A stretch of 64,000 nt of DNA, taken from positions 112,806-176,805 of the forward strand of contig CAZDVK010000002.1 in the NCBI GenBank assembly GCA_964508915.1. The letters run 5' to 3'. Source of the DNA: CAZDVK01 sp964508915. GTDB taxonomy: Bacteria; Pseudomonadota; Alphaproteobacteria; Paracaedibacterales; CAIULA01. Made by a program: the position numbers and the translations under genes. The notes below the pieces were generated by a model. It was not told the origin of the DNA, did not search any database, and worked only from the letters and a program-made list of their open reading frames with translations. This document shows positions 17,942 to 25,974 of this stretch, piece by piece; the stretch's first letter is position 1; each line of letters begins with the position of its first letter.

Positions 17942-19063
17942 TTAGTTGGTTTTTTCTGAGTTTTTAACATAGCTGAGCACCACATTTGCTGCCACATGGC
18001 TTGGGATATCTTCACCAGACTTAAGAAGCTGAACAGCTTTTTCTAGGTCTTTTTTTTGATCTGATGGGTTTTTGATAATTTGGCCCATGTGATGTGCTAA
18101 TTCACCAGCTGTGCAATGTTCTTGCAGTAATTCTGGAACCACAGGTTTGTTAAGTAAAATATTCACAAGACTGACGTAAGGTGTATAAATTATTCTTTTT
18201 AAAAGTTGATAGGTAAATTGATTAACACGATATGCCACAACCATGGGGGTTGAAGCTTTGGCCAATTCTAAGCTCACGGTACCACTGGCAGCTAAGGCAA
18301 CAGAAGCTTTTTGAAAAAGTGTCCATTTTTCTGAAGAATCTAACGAAAAGTGGACAGGGAAATTTTCGGGCACTTGCTCTTTTAACAGCGGCAGTAAATG
18401 GGGAAATGTGGGGGTGTAAAAACTAAGAGATGGGTTCTCGTTTTTCAATATTTGTGCTGTTTTTAAAAAAATAGGCCAATGACGTTCGACTTCACCCAAT
18501 CGGCTTCCTGGAAGCAGCAAAATAGCATTTGGGTCTTTTTTTATTTTTTTATCGAATTGATCTTCAACCAAAGGGTGCCCCACAAATGTTGTTTGAAGGC
18601 CATATTTTGTAAAGTAAGGGGGTTCAAAGGGGAAAAGGGTTAACAAATGATCCACAAGGCCAACCAAACGTTTGGCGCGTTTAGGCCGCCATGCCCAAAC
18701 AGACGGTGCTACATAATGCACAACAGGAATGAAAATGCCAAGACGTTGCAGTTTTTTGACAACCCGAAAACAAAAACCTGTGCTGTCAATGGTCACAAGA
18801 ACTTTTGGTTGAACTGTTAGAATGTGTTGAACAGTTTGGTTAATTCGTTTCATAACATTTGGAATGTGTGGAATAATTTCAGCAATTCCCATTAAGGAAA
18901 TTTCTTCCATGGGAAATAAAGAAGTCAGACCCTCTGCCCTCATCAACAAGCCGCCCACACCTGCAAAGTGCAAATTTGGTTCTTTTTCCTTTAAGGCTTT
19001 TAAAAGCTTTGCCCCCAGAAAGTCACCGGATGCTTCACCAGCTATACAGTAAACAGATGACAT
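17942..19063 (-). CDS. lpxB: Lipid-A-disaccharide synthase
   Basis: A glycosyltransferase (GT19) that joins UDP-2,3-diacylglucosamine with lipid X to form the lipid A disaccharide, at the inner membrane. The 373-residue product starts MSSVYCIAGEASGDFLGAKLL, a hallmark of the family. It continues with MEEISLMGIAEIIPHIP, TIDSTGFCFRV, PSVWAWRPKRAKRL and, near the end, ALAASGTVSLELAKASTPMVVAYR. The stop of lpxI directly abuts its start codon, so the two genes are cotranscribed. The gene is complete, so lipid A synthesis is retained. Confidence 0.97.
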   Translation of the reverse strand: MSSVYCIAGEASGDFLGAKLLKALKEKEPNLHFAGVGGLLMRAEGLTSLFPMEEISLMGIAEIIPHIPNVMKRINQTVQHILTVQPKVLVTIDSTGFCFRVVKKLQRLGIFIPVVHYVAPSVWAWRPKRAKRLVGLVDHLLTLFPFEPPYFTKYGLQTTFVGHPLVEDQFDKKIKKDPNAILLLPGSRLGEVERHWPIFLKTAQILKNENPSLSFYTPTFPHLLPLLKEQVPENFPVHFSLDSSEKWTLFQKASVALAASGTVSLELAKASTPMVVAYRVNQFTYQLLKRIIYTPYVSLVNILLNKPVVPELLQEHCTAGELAHHMGQIIKNPSDQKKDLEKAVQLLKSGEDIPSHVAANVVLSYVKNSEKTN

Positions 19064-19876
19064 TTATGAAACACCAACCATAAAAATTCCTAATTCGTTG
19101 GCACGCTGTATGGTTTCTTGTTGTTGAATAATTTGGGATTTTTGGGCCGATAAAGCGATTCCCTTTAGGTTACATCGATACATTTGTTCAATTGTTTGAA
19201 TGCCAATACTTGGCACATCCACCTTAAGGCTTTGATTTTCTTTAGCCATTTTGATCAAAACACCGGCTTCACCAGGCCTGTGCAGCCCTTGGCAACGATG
19301 AATCAATTCTTCTGTCCCTTCAATGGCTTCAATTCCTAAAACCAACCCTTGTTGAATAATGACAGATTGCCCTACGTCGAAAGGCGATAAAGCTTTAAGT
19401 AAAGATTGCCCTTGATGAATGATGTCCCAGTCTTCTTGCGAAGGTGCTTTTTGGGTAAGGCATCCAACAGGTGTCAAAAGGGTTTGCAGAAGGTCGCCAG
19501 GGCTTATTATTTGAAACCCTTCGGCTTCTAGTAATTCGGTAACCCCTTTTAGAAGGGCATCATCCCCTTTAAAAGCTTTAAGACCCAGTTTTTTCAACCA
19601 AAGCAACCCGGTTGAGTCAAAAGAAAATGTTTTTAAATTAGGTCGATCCAGTCCCCCAGCTAAAACAAGCTGTTGTATGCTGTGTTTTTTGAGCATATCC
19701 AAGATTTTGCCAATATCACCCAAAGAAAAGGGCCTAATTTTTATTTTTTCTGTTTCTAGGTCCAAACGGGGGGTAGAAGACAAATCAATAACCAGTAGTG
19801 ACTGATTTTGGTGCCGGCAGGAATCAATAATTTGAATAGGAAGCTGACCTTTACCAGCGATCAATGCAAGGGACAT
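19064..19876 (-). CDS. lpxI: UDP-2,3-diacylglucosamine pyrophosphatase LpxI
   Basis: Hydrolyses UDP-2,3-diacylglucosamine to lipid X and UMP, the step before LpxB. It is the alphaproteobacterial alternative to LpxH (former DUF1009). The start is placed at the ATG giving MSLALIAGKGQLPIQII, which matches the family; an in-frame upstream start (19936) adds 20 residues without family support. Internal signatures are LVLAGGLDRPN, KGDDALLKGVTELLEAEGF, GQSVIIQQGLVLGIEAIEGT and PSIGIQTIEQM. It occurs with lpxB, as in Caulobacter and relatives, which supports both the assignment and the lineage. Confidence 0.93.
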   Translation of the reverse strand: MSLALIAGKGQLPIQIIDSCRHQNQSLLVIDLSSTPRLDLETEKIKIRPFSLGDIGKILDMLKKHSIQQLVLAGGLDRPNLKTFSFDSTGLLWLKKLGLKAFKGDDALLKGVTELLEAEGFQIISPGDLLQTLLTPVGCLTQKAPSQEDWDIIHQGQSLLKALSPFDVGQSVIIQQGLVLGIEAIEGTEELIHRCQGLHRPGEAGVLIKMAKENQSLKVDVPSIGIQTIEQMYRCNLKGIALSAQKSQIIQQQETIQRANELGIFMVGVS

Positions 19877-20053
19877 ATTGCCAACACGTAAACATTTTCT
19901 AGAAACGACTGTAACGAAGCGCCAGACCTGTTTCAAGAAAAAGGATCAGAAATTAAGCAAGACTTGATAATCTTTAAGAGTCTTTTTTAATCAAGAGATT
20001 CTAGACTTCTTGGTGCGGGATTGATAAAGTGGGTGGTGATTTTATTTTTAGTC

Positions 20054-20071
20054 TAAAGGAGACGTCACATA
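20054..20071 (+). promoter_or_regulatory. Ribosome binding site and AUA start of infC
   Basis: TAAAGGAG (20054-20061) is followed after 7 nt by ATA (20069-20071). The in-frame stop TAA at 20054-20056 lies inside the Shine-Dalgarno itself. No ATG, GTG or TTG occurs in frame from there until 20183, deep inside the IF3 N-domain. The ATA is therefore the only sensible start. Confidence 0.8.
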
Positions 20072-20617
20072 GCTCGGTTACCGTCCGATTCGCAACAACG
20101 TGAACAACCACGTCAAGAAGGCCCTCGTGTCAATCATGATATTACTAGCGCAAAAGTACGCTTAGTTGATGAAAATGGTGAAATGATGGGGGTTCTCAAT
20201 CGTCAAGAAGCCCTTTCTATGGCTTTTGAAAGGGGGCTTGATCTTGTTGAGATTTCCCCCAATGCAGAGCCGCCTGTTTGTAAAATTCTTGACTACGGCA
20301 AGTTTAAATATGAACAGCAAAAGAAAAAAAATGAAGCCAAGAAAAAGCAAAAAGTCATAGAGGTCAAAGAGGTCCAAATGCGGCCCATGATTGACAGCAA
20401 TGATCTGGACATCAAGTGTCGATCTATTAAGCGTTTTCTTGAAGAAGGTGACAAAGTTAAGATTAGTATGCGTTTCAGAGGGCGTGAGGTTTCTCACCAT
20501 GAAATTGGTATGGAAATTTTGATGAAAGTCAAAGAATCGTTTGAAGAATCAGCCAAGGTAGAAACCATGCCGAAGTTGGAAGGTCGCCAAATGGTGATGA
20601 TTCTGGCACCTAAATAA
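20069..20617 (+). CDS. infC: Translation initiation factor IF-3 with AUA start codon
   Basis: Prevents premature 50S joining and proofreads initiation codons. From the ATA the product has 182 residues, normal for the family. It has a short basic tail, then IF3-N (DITSAKVRLVDENGEMMGVL, GLDLVEISPNAEPPVCKI and DYGKFKYEQQKKKNEAKKK) and IF3-C (KVKISMRFRGREVSH and LEGRQMVMILAPK). Starting at the first ATG (20183) would delete the first 38 residues, including conserved IF3-N strands. Known infC genes often use AUU, AUC or AUA so that IF3 represses its own translation; the same autoregulation is inferred here. secG follows after 17 bp. Confidence 0.95.
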   Translation: MARLPSDSQQREQPRQEGPRVNHDITSAKVRLVDENGEMMGVLNRQEALSMAFERGLDLVEISPNAEPPVCKILDYGKFKYEQQKKKNEAKKKQKVIEVKEVQMRPMIDSNDLDIKCRSIKRFLEEGDKVKISMRFRGREVSHHEIGMEILMKVKESFEESAKVETMPKLEGRQMVMILAPK

Positions 20618-20634
20618 ATTAAAGGAATGTAAAA

Positions 20635-20991
20635 ATGAATATATTGCTAACCATTCATATTTTTATAACATTGGCGCTTGTTGGTGTTATTTTGATTCAA
20701 AAAACAGATTCCAGCGGCGGCCTTTTGGGTGGCGGTGGTGGCGGTGGCAGCATGTTTACGGCACGTGGTGCTGCTAACTTGTTGACTCGAATAACAGCTG
20801 TTTTGGCTGCCTTGTTCATTGGGAACTGTATTTTGATGACTGTTGTGACAAAAAATCGCATTCGAAGTACTGCGGCATTTTTAGATACGCAACACCAAGC
20901 CCCACAGCAGCCAGCATCTAACAATCAACCTGATTCAAATCAGCCCACTTCAAATCAGCCTACTAACCCGGCACCGTCTCAGCCTCAATGA
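20635..20991 (+). CDS. secG: Preprotein translocase subunit SecG
   Basis: A small subunit of the SecYEG channel. The 118-residue product has two membrane segments (about 3-20 and 55-75). Between them is the conserved cytoplasmic loop with VILIQKTDSSGGLLGGGG and SMFTARGAANLLTRITA. The C-terminal 35 residues are a Gln/Asn/Pro-rich tail (HQAPQQPASNNQPDSNQPTS) of the kind often seen in alphaproteobacterial SecG. Its stop overlaps the pyrG start (ATGATG), so translation is coupled. Confidence 0.95.
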   Translation: MNILLTIHIFITLALVGVILIQKTDSSGGLLGGGGGGGSMFTARGAANLLTRITAVLAALFIGNCILMTVVTKNRIRSTAAFLDTQHQAPQQPASNNQPDSNQPTSNQPTNPAPSQPQ

Positions 20992-22616
20992 TGCCACGTT
21001 ATATTTTTATTACAGGTGGGGTTACATCATCCTTAGGGAAGGGGTTGGCATCCGCAGCGTTGGGGGCTTTGCTTCAAGCGCGTGGCTTTTCGGTGGTTTT
21101 GCGAAAACTTGACCCTTATTTGAACGTAGACCCCGGCACCATGAGCCCTTATCAACATGGTGAAGTTTATGTAACCGATGATGGTGTTGAAGCAGACCTA
21201 GACTTAGGTCATTACGAACGGTTCACAGGTGTTTCGGCGCAAAGCTCTGATTACGTGACAACGGGTAAAATTTATTCAACCGTTTTGGCAAAAGAACGCC
21301 GTGGTGAATATTTAGGGGCAACGGTTCAGGTAATTCCCCATATTACCGATGAAATTAAGCAATTTATTACCAATAAAACAGAAAACGTGGATTTTGTTTT
21401 GTGTGAAATTGGCGGTACGGTTGGTGACATTGAGGGGCTTCCGTATTTAGAAGCTATTCGTCAATTACGTAATGATTTGGGGCGCGAACGCACGATGTTT
21501 GTGCATTTGACGCTGCTACCCTATATTCCAACAGCGGGCGAATTAAAAACAAAACCCACGCAGCATTCGGTTAAGGAATTGCTAAGTGTGGGAATTCAGC
21601 CTGATTTGCTGTTATGTCGCAGTGATCGCCCAATTCCAGAGGATGCAAAACGTAAACTTGCCCTTTTCTGTAACGTTAGGCCTGATTGTGTGATTGCAGC
21701 CCTGGATGCCGCAACCATTTACCAAGTTCCCCTTCAATACCATGATGAAGGTTTTGATGAGCAGGTTTGCCGCTTTTTTGGGTTAGAAAATCATCAACCT
21801 AAAACGTTGGATCAGTGGCACCAAGTTGTAAAAACATTGAAAAACCCGACAGGGAAGGTGCGCATTGGCATTGTTGGTAAATACGTTCAGTTGCTAGATG
21901 CCTATAAGTCTTTGTACCAGGCGTTGGTTCATGGCGGCATTCAAAATAATGTGGAACCTGATTTAGTTTGGATTGATTCTGAAAATACTGAAGGTTTAGA
22001 AAAAGTTCTTCAAACAGTAGATGGAATATTAGTGCCTGGCGGTTTTGGTGAACGGGGTGTGGATGGTAAAATTCAAGCCATTCGTTACGCACGGGAACAC
22101 AAAATTCCATTTTTAGGTATTTGTTTTGGTATGCAGCTAGCCGTTATTGAGGCATGCCGCAATCAATTAGATATCAAGCAAGCATCAAGTACAGAGTTTG
22201 GCACAACACCCGAACCTGTTGTGGGTTTGATGACTGAATGGAAAAAAGGATCCGACGTTGAAAAACGTTCCGAAACAAGTGATATGGGTGGCACCATGCG
22301 GTTGGGGGCTTACCCCTGCGTTTTAGCTGAAGGTTCATTGGCTTCGAAGGTTTATGGAAATTCTTTGGAAATTTCGGAACGTCATCGCCACCGTTATGAA
22401 GTGAATAAAAATTATTGTGAAAAATTGAAAACGGTTGGGTTTGTGGCTTCTGGATTGTCACCCGATGGTGAATTGCCTGAAGTTATGGAACGGACAGATC
22501 ACCCTTGGTTTATCGGCGTTCAATTTCACCCTGAATTAAAATCTCGGTTATTTTCACCGCATCCGCTTTTTGTTGGCTTTGTTGCCGCTTCGTTGCATCA
22601 TAAGGAAAAAAAATAA
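20988..22616 (+). CDS. pyrG: CTP synthase
   Basis: Makes CTP from UTP using glutamine and ATP. The 542-residue product has the amidoligase domain first (YIFITGGVTSSLGKGLASAA, then GEVYVTDDGVEADLDLGHYE). The class I glutamine amidotransferase domain follows, with the nucleophile Cys in FLGICFGMQLAVIE near residue 383 and the His-Glu pair in GVQFHPELKSRL. Start at 20988 or at the second ATG, 20991; the latter gives the family-like MPRYIF. It overlaps secG and is followed one base later by kdsA. Confidence 0.97.
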   Translation: MMPRYIFITGGVTSSLGKGLASAALGALLQARGFSVVLRKLDPYLNVDPGTMSPYQHGEVYVTDDGVEADLDLGHYERFTGVSAQSSDYVTTGKIYSTVLAKERRGEYLGATVQVIPHITDEIKQFITNKTENVDFVLCEIGGTVGDIEGLPYLEAIRQLRNDLGRERTMFVHLTLLPYIPTAGELKTKPTQHSVKELLSVGIQPDLLLCRSDRPIPEDAKRKLALFCNVRPDCVIAALDAATIYQVPLQYHDEGFDEQVCRFFGLENHQPKTLDQWHQVVKTLKNPTGKVRIGIVGKYVQLLDAYKSLYQALVHGGIQNNVEPDLVWIDSENTEGLEKVLQTVDGILVPGGFGERGVDGKIQAIRYAREHKIPFLGICFGMQLAVIEACRNQLDIKQASSTEFGTTPEPVVGLMTEWKKGSDVEKRSETSDMGGTMRLGAYPCVLAEGSLASKVYGNSLEISERHRHRYEVNKNYCEKLKTVGFVASGLSPDGELPEVMERTDHPWFIGVQFHPELKSRLFSPHPLFVGFVAASLHHKEKK

Positions 22617-22617
22617 T

Positions 22618-23451
22618 ATGCGCACCATCACTGTTCAAGATTTACCCATTAGCAATTCCCTTCCTTTAACCTTGATTGCGGGTCCCTGTGTGATGGAAAG
22701 CCGGGATCATGCTGTGATGATGGCGGGAAATCTAAGTGAGCTAGCTAAAAATTTTGGCATTAAATTTATTTTCAAAACGTCTTTTGATAAAGCCAACCGC
22801 ACCAGTATTCAAGGCGAACGGGGCATGGGCTTAGATAAAAGTTTGGCTGTGTTTGATGAAATTAAACGCATGTTTCATTGCCCTGTGATTACAGATGTCC
22901 ATTCCCCTGACCATTGTTCAGCTGTCGCACCTGTTGTGGATATTTTGCAAATTCCAGCTTTTTTGTGTCGTCAAACAGACCTTTTGAAAGCAGCTGCTGA
23001 AACTGGCAAATGTGTGAACATTAAAAAAGGGCAATTCTTGGCACCCTGGGACATGCAAAATGTGGTCAGAAAAATGGAAAGCTTTGGCAACACCAACTTA
23101 TTGCTGTGCGAACGGGGTGTTAGCTTTGGCTATAACACGTTAGTATCAGACATGCGTGCCCTTAGCATTATGGCCCAAACAGGGTATCCGGTCATTTTTG
23201 ATGCCACCCATTCCGTGCAGCAGCCGGGTGGGGCTGGGACTTCTACAGGGGGCAAACGTGAATTTGCGCCAATTTTGGCACGTTCTGCTGTGGCTGTGGG
23301 CATTGCTGGAGTTTTCATGGAAACACACCAAGACCCTGATAATGCGCCCAGTGACGGCCCGAATATGATTCGCCTGCAGGATATGCCACGAATTATAGAA
23401 GAATTACTGGCTTTTGACGCTTTGGCTAAGAAATATCCTCGATTTTTATAA
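22618..23451 (+). CDS. kdsA: 3-deoxy-8-phosphooctulonate (KDO-8-P) synthase
   Basis: Condenses arabinose-5-phosphate with phosphoenolpyruvate to KDO-8-phosphate for the LPS inner core. The 277-residue TIM-barrel protein shows LIAGPCVMESRDHA, FKTSFDKANRTS, PVITDVHSP, INIKKGQFLAPWDM-like VNIKKGQFLAPWD, VIFDATHSVQQPGG and MIRLQDMP. The start is the ATG one base after the pyrG stop; an in-frame upstream start lies inside pyrG. The gene order secG-pyrG-kdsA fits many alphaproteobacteria. Together with lpxB and lpxI, it indicates a retained LPS core pathway. Confidence 0.96.
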   Translation: MRTITVQDLPISNSLPLTLIAGPCVMESRDHAVMMAGNLSELAKNFGIKFIFKTSFDKANRTSIQGERGMGLDKSLAVFDEIKRMFHCPVITDVHSPDHCSAVAPVVDILQIPAFLCRQTDLLKAAAETGKCVNIKKGQFLAPWDMQNVVRKMESFGNTNLLLCERGVSFGYNTLVSDMRALSIMAQTGYPVIFDATHSVQQPGGAGTSTGGKREFAPILARSAVAVGIAGVFMETHQDPDNAPSDGPNMIRLQDMPRIIEELLAFDALAKKYPRFL

Positions 23452-23793
23452 GTTCAGCACCTCCCGCGAAGGCGGGAACCCATGGGTGTTATATTTTTTC
23501 TTTCTGGGTTCCCGGTTTCACGGGGGGATGGGGGCCATCTATTTAAGGGTACCGGCGTCCAGCTGCCTGGCGGTAGCCTACGGGTGTAACCATTTTACGT
23601 ACGTTATCAGCGAGAAAAATATAAATAAAGTTGAAAAAATATTTTTTTTCAACTAAATAGAGATTTTTTTATGTTAAGTCATTTTTTATCCACCATTTGA
23701 CGGCTCAGTGGTATTTAGTTAAACTATGCTTCATCAAGGTTTTAAAAAGCCAAGACACTTACTTATTAATATTTTAGGTCTAAGGTTTATTCT
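23452..23793 (+). repeat. 342-bp intergenic region with GC-rich REP-like palindromes
   Basis: The longest gene-free stretch. At 23463-23485 CTCCCGCGAAGGCGGGAACC continues into CCATGG. At about 23503-23530 the reverse complement of a very similar unit follows (TGGGTTCCCGGTTTCACGGG). The two arms match at about 18 of 22 positions in inverted orientation, and each holds its own small stem (CCCGC/GCGGG and CCCG/CGGG). The CCCGCGAAGGCGGGAA core resembles the dispersed extragenic palindromes of many proteobacteria. A second GC-rich stretch with GCTGCC/GGTAGC follows at 23549-23580. The rest is AT-rich and contains the hairpin listed below. No supported gene. Confidence 0.65.
23630..23653. terminator. 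AT-rich 10-bp perfect hairpin between kdsA and tolQ
   Basis: GTTGAAAAAA (23630-23639) and TTTTTTCAAC (23644-23653) pair perfectly around a 4-nt loop. The T-run lies within the 3' arm, and a second T-run follows at 23666-23672. It may end the secG-pyrG-kdsA transcript, but the lack of GC pairs leaves this uncertain. Confidence 0.4.
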
Positions 23794-24549
23794 ATGGATT
23801 CTTCTTCGGTTCAGATGGCAACAGATGCATTAGCCAAAACAGCACCTTTGGTTGCCCCCCATACAGCGCATCAGGGGTTATCTATGTGGAGCTTATTTTG
23901 GGATGCTGATCCCATTGTAAAGCTTGTAATGATGGGCTTAATCATTGCATCTATCTGGTCATGGACCATTATTTTACAAAAACTTTATAAGCTGCAGCGT
24001 TTAAATGCAGCTGCAGACCATTTTGAAGAAACCTTTTGGTCGGGTGGTGCTTTGGATGATTTGTATGAACGTATTCACAACAAAGTTTTAGACCCATTGT
24101 CTGCAGTTTTTTGTTCTGCCATGCGTGAATGGAGGCGATCAGCGGCTAAAAGTGTGTCACGAACAGCGGACCGGGGAACTTTAGAACAGCGTATTGATCG
24201 TGTCATGCAGTTAACGGTGAATCGTGAAATGGAACATTTGGAACGGTACATGGGCTTTTTAGCATCGCTGGGGTCTAATGGTGTGATTGTTGGTTTGTTT
24301 GGTACTGTTTTGGGTATTATGAATACATTTCAACCTATGGTGACCCAACAAAGCGCAAGTTTGGCAACGGTTGCCCCAGATATTGCCGAAGCTTTGTTTG
24401 CAACGGCTATTGGTTTGGTGGCAGCTATTCCTGCGTCTATTGCCTATAACAAAATTTCCAGTGACTTAAACCGTTATGCCAACCGCCTAGATGCATTTGC
24501 AACGGAATTTAATGCCATTGTTTCCCGCCAGCTAGAGGAACAAGCCTAA
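23794..24549 (+). CDS. tolQ: Tol-Pal system proton channel subunit TolQ
   Basis: A MotA/ExbB-family inner-membrane protein that, with TolR, uses the proton gradient to energise TolA. The 251-residue product has three membrane segments (about 50-70, 160-185 and 200-220) with the family motifs GLFGTVLGIMNTF and APDIAEALFATAIGLVAAIPA. An N-terminal Ala/Pro-rich extension precedes TM1. It is the first gene of tolQRAB, and its stop shares one base with the tolR start. No exbBD pair is in the window, so TolQR might also serve TonB. Confidence 0.95.
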   Translation: MDSSSVQMATDALAKTAPLVAPHTAHQGLSMWSLFWDADPIVKLVMMGLIIASIWSWTIILQKLYKLQRLNAAADHFEETFWSGGALDDLYERIHNKVLDPLSAVFCSAMREWRRSAAKSVSRTADRGTLEQRIDRVMQLTVNREMEHLERYMGFLASLGSNGVIVGLFGTVLGIMNTFQPMVTQQSASLATVAPDIAEALFATAIGLVAAIPASIAYNKISSDLNRYANRLDAFATEFNAIVSRQLEEQA

Positions 24550-25025
24550 TGGCAGGTGGTGTGAATATGCAAGCTGGTCGCAGCAAGGGAAGGCGCCGTA
24601 CATTTAGGCCATCGACAGATATTAACATCACACCTTTGGTGGATGTCATGTTGGTTTTAATGGTCATTTTTATGGTGACAGCGCCTATGTTAACCGTGGG
24701 TGTACCTGTTGATTTGCCTAAAACACAGGCTGCAAAAATGAATGATTCTGTAGAACCTGTTGTGATTTCCATAGATGCAAACGGGAAAATATACTTGCAA
24801 GAACAAGAACTGAATATTGACGCCATTATTCAAAAACTTCCCATGCTCACGCATGGCAATATGGAATCCAAAATTTATGTACGTGGGGATCAAAAGCTTC
24901 CCTACGGCCAGGTTATGGAAATTATGGGTGCCATTTCAGCGGCTGGGTTTAGCAAAGTTTCTTTGATTGCCGAAATGCCAGCGGCATCTGACAAGAAAAA
25001 AGTTAAGCAGCCAGTCAAACCATAA
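24549..25025 (+). CDS. tolR: Tol-Pal system protein TolR
   Basis: An ExbD-family partner of TolQ (158 residues). It has one membrane segment at about 30-50 containing the proton-binding Asp in INITPLVDVMLVLMVIFMVT. A periplasmic domain follows (VPVDLPKTQAAKM, IYVRGDQKLPYGQVMEIMGA). The start ATG overlaps the tolQ stop by one base. The C-terminal tail is Lys-rich. tolA follows 13 bp later. Confidence 0.94.
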   Translation: MAGGVNMQAGRSKGRRRTFRPSTDINITPLVDVMLVLMVIFMVTAPMLTVGVPVDLPKTQAAKMNDSVEPVVISIDANGKIYLQEQELNIDAIIQKLPMLTHGNMESKIYVRGDQKLPYGQVMEIMGAISAAGFSKVSLIAEMPAASDKKKVKQPVKP

Positions 25026-25038
25026 ACTTTAGGTATGC

Positions 25039-25965
25039 ATGAAAAATTTTGTTATTGCATCACTTCTTTTACACCTTTTTGTGGCTTTGATACTGACCTT
25101 TGGTATGAAAAATCCCTTTGATCGTGTTATTAAAGATGAACAGCCTATGATTATTGATTTTGTCAGGGTGGCTGATAAATCTATGGCACCTAAATTGGCA
25201 CCACAGAATCAAAAAGAACAGATAAAGCAAGAAATGAAGGAAGAGGAAAACCCTAAAAAGCCCATTCCTGATCAGCCTGACGAAAATCGTGTTCAAAAAA
25301 AGCCTGAACCTAAACAAGAGCCCGAAAAAAAAGAACCTGAAAAAAAACCCGTTGAAGAAAAGAAAAAAGAAGAAACGATTCCTGTAAAGGATAAGAAGAA
25401 AGAGGAACCTAAAAAGGAAAAGCCCAAAGAAAAACCAAAAAAAGAAGAGCCTAAGAAAGAAAAACCGAAAAAACCAGCTAAACCTACAGATAAAGCACAA
25501 GTTAACCTTAAGAAAAAACAGCCAAGCAAAAAAGGCGATAAAAAGGATTTGAGGGATAAGAAAGATTCAAAGGTTGATTTGGATAATCTGTTAAAAGAAG
25601 CATCCGAATCGGATGATGGCGAAAAGGGATCGCCAGCTGATAGCATTGGAGAGGTTATTACAGCTACACAGATTGATGCAATTCGCCAGAAAATTCGAAA
25701 ATGTTGGATTGTGCCGGCAGGTGTTCAAGGAATGAAAGATTTGGTTGTTGATATCAAAATGCAAATTTCCCAAGATGGAACCGTTACAAAAGCTGACATC
25801 GTAGATACAAGTCGCTATAGTCGAGATGAAGCATTCCAGATGGCGGCTGAAAGTGCCCGTCGTGCGGTGCTTGACCCTGCGTGCAATCCGTTACCTTTGC
25901 CAGCTGATAAATATGACCAATGGAAAGATTTGGAGCTGAGTTTTAACCCCAAAGATATGTTTTAA
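25039..25965 (+). CDS. tolA: TolA envelope-spanning protein
   Basis: Links the TolQR motor to outer-membrane partners. The 308-residue product has the usual three parts: an N-terminal membrane anchor (IASLLLHLFVALILTFGM), a long Lys/Glu/Pro-rich helical region at about residues 50-195 (repeats of EKKPE and KKEEPKKE), and a C-terminal domain (AIRQKIRKCWIVPAGVQGMKD, ARRAVLDPACNPLPLP). Strong AAG/GAA composition makes long spurious frames on the other strand. The middle is richer in proline than Escherichia TolA, as in other alphaproteobacteria. Confidence 0.9.
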   Translation: MKNFVIASLLLHLFVALILTFGMKNPFDRVIKDEQPMIIDFVRVADKSMAPKLAPQNQKEQIKQEMKEEENPKKPIPDQPDENRVQKKPEPKQEPEKKEPEKKPVEEKKKEETIPVKDKKKEEPKKEKPKEKPKKEEPKKEKPKKPAKPTDKAQVNLKKKQPSKKGDKKDLRDKKDSKVDLDNLLKEASESDDGEKGSPADSIGEVITATQIDAIRQKIRKCWIVPAGVQGMKDLVVDIKMQISQDGTVTKADIVDTSRYSRDEAFQMAAESARRAVLDPACNPLPLPADKYDQWKDLELSFNPKDMF

Positions 25966-25974
25966 GAGCTTTTT

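Noticed and set aside
25069..25646. Long minus-strand frames rich in Phe and Leu
   Set aside because: They are antisense to the Lys/Glu-rich middle of tolA and are composition artefacts.
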